Below are positions 34,144 through 36,975 of a stretch of 36,975 nt of DNA, in pieces (position 1 is the first letter of the stretch; each line of letters begins with the position of its first letter). A program made the position numbers and the translations under genes. The stretch is from Phycisphaerae bacterium. GTDB taxonomy: Bacteria; Planctomycetota; Phycisphaerae; UBA1845. The stretch covers positions 1 through 36,975 of the forward strand of contig JAJVHU010000065.1 in the NCBI GenBank assembly GCA_022072505.1. Direction: 5' to 3'. Under the pieces are notes generated by a model, which saw nothing but the letters and a program-made list of their open reading frames with translations, was not told where the DNA came from and made no database searches.

Positions 34144-34758
34144 CTATCGTTGTCCCGCGAGCGACTCATACACGGCTTGCGCATCGTAGCCGAGTTTCAC
34201 AAGAGCCTTCTTGAGCGTCCTGCGGGCGTCATGCGACGTCTTGTAAATTGCGCCGGGACTCGAACCCAGTCGATCTGCCAGCACGACCTGCGGAATGCCC
34301 TCCAGTTCTCCTAGCAATACCTGCCGCTGGCGCGGCGTCAGCACCTCCGCGATCGCGGATCGAAGGGCAGTGAGCAGCTCCTCCCGCTCGCCGAACCCGC
34401 CGTCCGTCCCGCCAGACCACGCCGGTCGGGCCAGCTCCTCAAGCCTCTCGTCAAGAGGATTTCCCGCCCAGCGCCTGCGACGCAAATTCGTCAGGCTCAC
34501 ACGCACCGCGACTGCCATCGCCCACGTGGTGAACTTGCTGTCACCGCGAAAGGAACCCAGTCGCCCGAGAATCTGAAGGACAGCGTCTTGCGTGAAATCG
34601 TCTAGATCAGCATCGCATACGTCAGCGCGGCCGGCGAGCGCAGCCGCCAGTCCCAGCCGTACCCGGGCGCGAAGCGGCCCAACCAGATCGTTGTGACCCG
34701 CCCGAAGGCCGGCGATCCAGTCATCGTCTGTGAATGTTCGGAGTGCCACAGTTGTCAT
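34144..34758 (-). CDS. ECF-type RNA polymerase sigma factor
   Basis: A 204-aa sigma-70-family ECF regulator. Region 2 spans about 20-97 (DLDDFTQDAVLQILGRLGSF, then KFTTWAMAVAVRVSLTNLRRR). Region 4 spans about 130-185 (LTPRQRQVLLGELEGIPQ, then LADRLGSSPGAIYKTSHDAR), the helix-turn-helix that reads the -35 element. It is followed by the zinc anti-sigma gene and lies divergent from an AhpD-like gene. This suggests an oxidative or electrophile stress regulon. I found no clear GGAAC/GTC promoter pair in the 289-bp divergent gap. Confidence 0.9.
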   Translation of the reverse strand: MTTVALRTFTDDDWIAGLRAGHNDLVGPLRARVRLGLAAALAGRADVCDADLDDFTQDAVLQILGRLGSFRGDSKFTTWAMAVAVRVSLTNLRRRRWAGNPLDERLEELARPAWSGGTDGGFGEREELLTALRSAIAEVLTPRQRQVLLGELEGIPQVVLADRLGSSPGAIYKTSHDARRTLKKALVKLGYDAQAVYESLAGQR

Positions 34759-35047
34759 CGGCGCGCGTTCGGATAGCAGTGGCTTGGATGACGCCAGCCC
34801 AGGAAGGTTACCGGAGCGGCGGTCCGAATCGCGCCTATTACAGAGGGTTCAGTGGTTCGTACTTTGGGCTCGCCCAGAGGCTAGCCGCTGCCGCGCTCCC
34901 ACGCGCGGGAGACACACCCGCTGGCCCAAGATGTCGGCATCGAGCGAGGTAAGGATTGCCCCGCAAGGCGCGTCAAGGCTGCAGATGCGCTCGGCAACGT
35001 GCCGTGGCGCGCCACCGGAACACACAGATCGCGCAAAGGAGATCAGC

Positions 35048-35614
35048 ATGGCACGACTCAAAGCCGTTACCAACGCCAACGCCGACAACAAGTCTCGCGG
35101 GCTCCTCGAAGGCATCGAGAAGAAGCTCGGGATGGCCCCGAACATTGTGCGCACCATGGCGAACTCGCCCGCAACGCTTGAAGCTTATCTGGCATTCAGC
35201 AACGCGCTCGCCAAGGGCTCGCTGTCCGCGAAGCTTCGGGAGCAGATCGCGCTGGCCGTCGGAGAGGCGAACAGCTGCGAGTACTGCCTCGCTGCACACA
35301 CCGCTATGGGGCAAATGGCCGGACTTGACGACGACGAAGTGGCGGCCAGCCGCCGCGGCACGTCCGCGGACCGGAAAGCGGCCGCAGTGCTGGCCTTCGC
35401 TCGCAAGGTGGTCGAGGCGCGCGGTCGGGTCGGCGATGAAGATCTTGCGTCGTTGCGCACAGCTAGGCTTGGCGATGGGGAGATCACCGAGGTTGTGGGC
35501 AACGTCGCGCTCAATCTCTTCACCAACTACCTCAACCACGTCGCGCAGACCGACGTTGATTTTCCGAAGGTGTCATCGCTCGCTCATCAGGACACGTGCG
35601 CCTGCACGGCGTGA
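35048..35614 (+). CDS. AhpD-like/carboxymuconolactone decarboxylase family protein
   Basis: A 188-aa alkylhydroperoxidase-like protein. The AhpD-type redox motif is CEYCLAAHTAMG (Cys-x-x-Cys followed by His) preceded by REQIALAVGEAN. AhpD-like proteins use the cysteine pair to reduce peroxides or relay electrons. The ATG at 35048 has a good ribosome binding site (AAAGGAG, 6 nt spacing). It is divergent from the ECF sigma gene and heads a four-gene row. Regulation by the sigma is likely but inferred. Confidence 0.88.
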   Translation: MARLKAVTNANADNKSRGLLEGIEKKLGMAPNIVRTMANSPATLEAYLAFSNALAKGSLSAKLREQIALAVGEANSCEYCLAAHTAMGQMAGLDDDEVAASRRGTSADRKAAAVLAFARKVVEARGRVGDEDLASLRTARLGDGEITEVVGNVALNLFTNYLNHVAQTDVDFPKVSSLAHQDTCACTA

Positions 35615-35648
35615 GAGCGGGCATCAACTCAGCAGTAGGAGTACCCTC

Positions 35649-36029
35649 ATGGACCCTCGATTTGTCACGAAGAATATGCACGCCTTCCTCGATTACCCGG
35701 TTGCGGTCAGTCTCATGGCCGCCCCGTTCCTGCTCGGCCTCGGCGGCTCGCATCCCCTGGCGAAATGGCTGGCCGTGTCCACCGGCGCGGCGGCGCTCGT
35801 TCTGACGCTGTTCACCAACCACAAGCTCGGCGTCTTCCGCGTGCTTCCCTACCGGTTCCATCTGGCGGTGGACGCACTCGTCGGAGTGACGTTTCTGGTG
35901 GCGCCCTTCGCGCTCGGCTTCACCGGAATCGACGCGCTGTACTACTGGGCGAACGGCGCGGCCGTCGCGCTGGTCGTCGGCCTGCACAGGCCCGATGCGG
36001 GGGCCCGCCTGGTCACCGCGACCGCATGA
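35649..36029 (+). CDS. Small four-helix membrane protein (SPW-like)
   Basis: A 126-aa protein with four hydrophobic segments (about 16-32, 38-52, 68-87, 92-108) and little else. The arrangement LDYPVAVSLMAAPFLLG and LAVDALVGVTFLVAPFALGF resembles SPW-type integral membrane proteins of unknown function. The start ATG 35649 has TAGGAG upstream. It lies 34 bp after the AhpD-like gene and is likely co-transcribed. Confidence 0.75.
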   Translation: MDPRFVTKNMHAFLDYPVAVSLMAAPFLLGLGGSHPLAKWLAVSTGAAALVLTLFTNHKLGVFRVLPYRFHLAVDALVGVTFLVAPFALGFTGIDALYYWANGAAVALVVGLHRPDAGARLVTATA

Positions 36030-36153
36030 GTCCCAGCACTGCCCCGGGGGCGGGCGCGTTGCGCTCGCTCCCCCAAGGTGGATTGGCGCTGACCGCGCAA
36101 CATGTCCGAACGGCTGCGATGACGATCAGCCACTGCGATGCGGAGTCGGACAC

Positions 36154-36507
36154 ATGAGGATCGCCATCAAGCGCGTGTATGACAACCCCTCGGAGGCCGA
36201 TGGAGTGCGGATACTCGTTGACCGCCTCTGGCCGCGCGGCGTGTCGAGAGAGGCCGCGCGGATTCATCGATGGCTGCGCGACTTGTCGCCGTCAGAGGAA
36301 TTGAGGCGATGGTTCGATCACGATCCGGCAAGATGGAACGAGTTCAAGCGACGCTACTTCCTTGAGCTCGATGGTCACCGGTCGCTGGTCGAGTCGATAC
36401 GCACCGAAGCCGCGCGCGGAACAGTGACACTGCTGTACGCGGCCAGGGAGCAAACTCTCAACAACGCTAGCGCCCTGCGCGAGTTCTTGAAAAAGTCGGA
36501 GCCCTAG
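36154..36507 (+). CDS. DUF488-family protein
   Basis: A 117-aa protein with the DUF488 pattern: MRIAIKRVYDNPSEADGVRI, then LVDRLWPRGVSREAARIHRW, FDHDPARWNEFKRRYFLEL, and LLYAAREQTLNNASALREFL at the end. It is small, soluble and of unknown biochemical role, and is often found near stress genes. It lies 124 bp after the SPW-like gene and 2 bp before the SDR gene. Confidence 0.9.
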   Translation: MRIAIKRVYDNPSEADGVRILVDRLWPRGVSREAARIHRWLRDLSPSEELRRWFDHDPARWNEFKRRYFLELDGHRSLVESIRTEAARGTVTLLYAAREQTLNNASALREFLKKSEP

Positions 36508-36509
36508 AA

Positions 36510-36975
36510 ATGCCAGTGGCAATCATCACCGGAGCATCGAGTGGGATCGGGCTTGCGATCGCGCGGGCTCTCGCCGGCCGGGGATACGCGATCGTCGCCA
36601 ACTCCCGTCATATATCCGACGACCACTCGAGCGTCGCGGAAATCGGGGCCGAGCGGATTGTCGCCGTGTCCGGGGATGTCGGCGACCCTGAGACTGCCAG
36701 TCGCGTGCTCGACACCGCAATGGCGGTCTTCGAGGGGGTTGATCTGCTAGTCAACAACGCCGGGATCTTCATCTCCAAGCGGTTCGTCGATGCGTCGGGC
36801 GCGCGGCGCTGTCACGCCCTGACGCTGCCGGACGGCGGACGCATCACGGACAAGGACGTGGCGCGGTCGGCGCTGGACGCGATCCTCAAGCGCGTGGAAC
36901 GCGAGCAAGCCGGGCTGATCGACCGGACGGTGGAAGCGGCGCGGACGCCGATGCGGACCGTGCTGGCGGACTTCA
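36510..36975 (+). CDS. SDR oxidoreductase N-terminus, joined in frame to unrelated sequence (partial)
   Basis: The first ~94 codons from ATG 36510 are a classical short-chain dehydrogenase: TGASSGIG (7-14, NAD(P) binding) and NNAG (82-85). From about 36795 the frame continues without a stop but the sequence changes to ALTLPDGGRITDKDVARSAL and more. This has no SDR character and looks like the start of another protein. The SDR catalytic Ser-Tyr-Lys is not reached. The window ends in this frame. A mobile element insertion or an assembly join could explain it. Confidence 0.7.
   Translation, partial: MPVAIITGASSGIGLAIARALAGRGYAIVANSRHISDDHSSVAEIGAERIVAVSGDVGDPETASRVLDTAMAVFEGVDLLVNNAGIFISKRFVDASGARRCHALTLPDGGRITDKDVARSALDAILKRVEREQAGLIDRTVEAARTPMRTVLADF

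Noticed and set aside
34759..35047. ECF promoter upstream of the AhpD-like gene (GGAAC near 35021)
   Set aside because: GGAAC is only about 25 bases from the start codon, leaving no room for spacer, -10 element and ribosome binding site.

Overview
The window reads as a high-GC bacterial chromosome fragment, most likely from Planctomycetota. This lineage call is an inference. It rests on the Rhs/YD-repeat style, a sulfatase remnant, paired N-terminally anchored SPFH proteins, clusters of GC-rich palindromes and an ECF sigma/zinc anti-sigma pair. There is no rRNA or intact tRNA to confirm it.

Left third (1-11.4 kb): an accessory island of five Rhs C-terminal toxin modules (A-E), each followed by a candidate immunity gene. 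All five share a collinear 242-bp Rhs core. They carry shells of different length, mostly with their own N-terminal leader, and five different toxin tips. B is a NucA/NucB-type DNase paired with a ComJ-like inhibitor. C is an HNH/DUF2380-like nuclease. D is a Hint domain plus a PD-(D/E)xK-like tip. A and E share a glycine-rich pretoxin segment but end in different unidentified tips. From the module B toxin to the module D immunity gene, neighbouring genes overlap or lie 3 bp apart. A truncated IS3 end and a Hint fragment between D and E mark a destroyed further module. The window opens with the end of a transposase.

11.4-20.8 kb: a Gdx/SugE-type SMR exporter whose 3' end lies in a MITE-like insertion and whose 5' leader is a long hairpin; an unknown gene; about 670 bp of palindromic repeats; a large AAA_13/PrrC-like ATPase (possible defence gene); then thyX and gatB, divergent around a perfect 25-bp hairpin. 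An IS1380 relic, short tandem repeats, an unknown conserved-looking gene and a gutted sulfatase pseudogene follow.

20.8-32.5 kb: ordinary chromosomal genes. On the minus strand there is a small zinc-ribbon membrane protein and two overlapping SPFH proteins with vault-like repeats. On the plus strand there is addB, a YmdB-type phosphodiesterase, and then tyrS, yggS and a nucleotide-pyrophosphatase-like gene joined by ATGA overlaps.

32.5-37 kb: an IS4 transposase remnant, scattered tRNA-like fragments with a terminator, and a stress-type cluster. The ECF sigma and zinc anti-sigma genes are divergent from an AhpD-like gene, a small membrane protein, a DUF488 gene and an SDR gene. The SDR reading frame switches to unrelated sequence just before the window ends.
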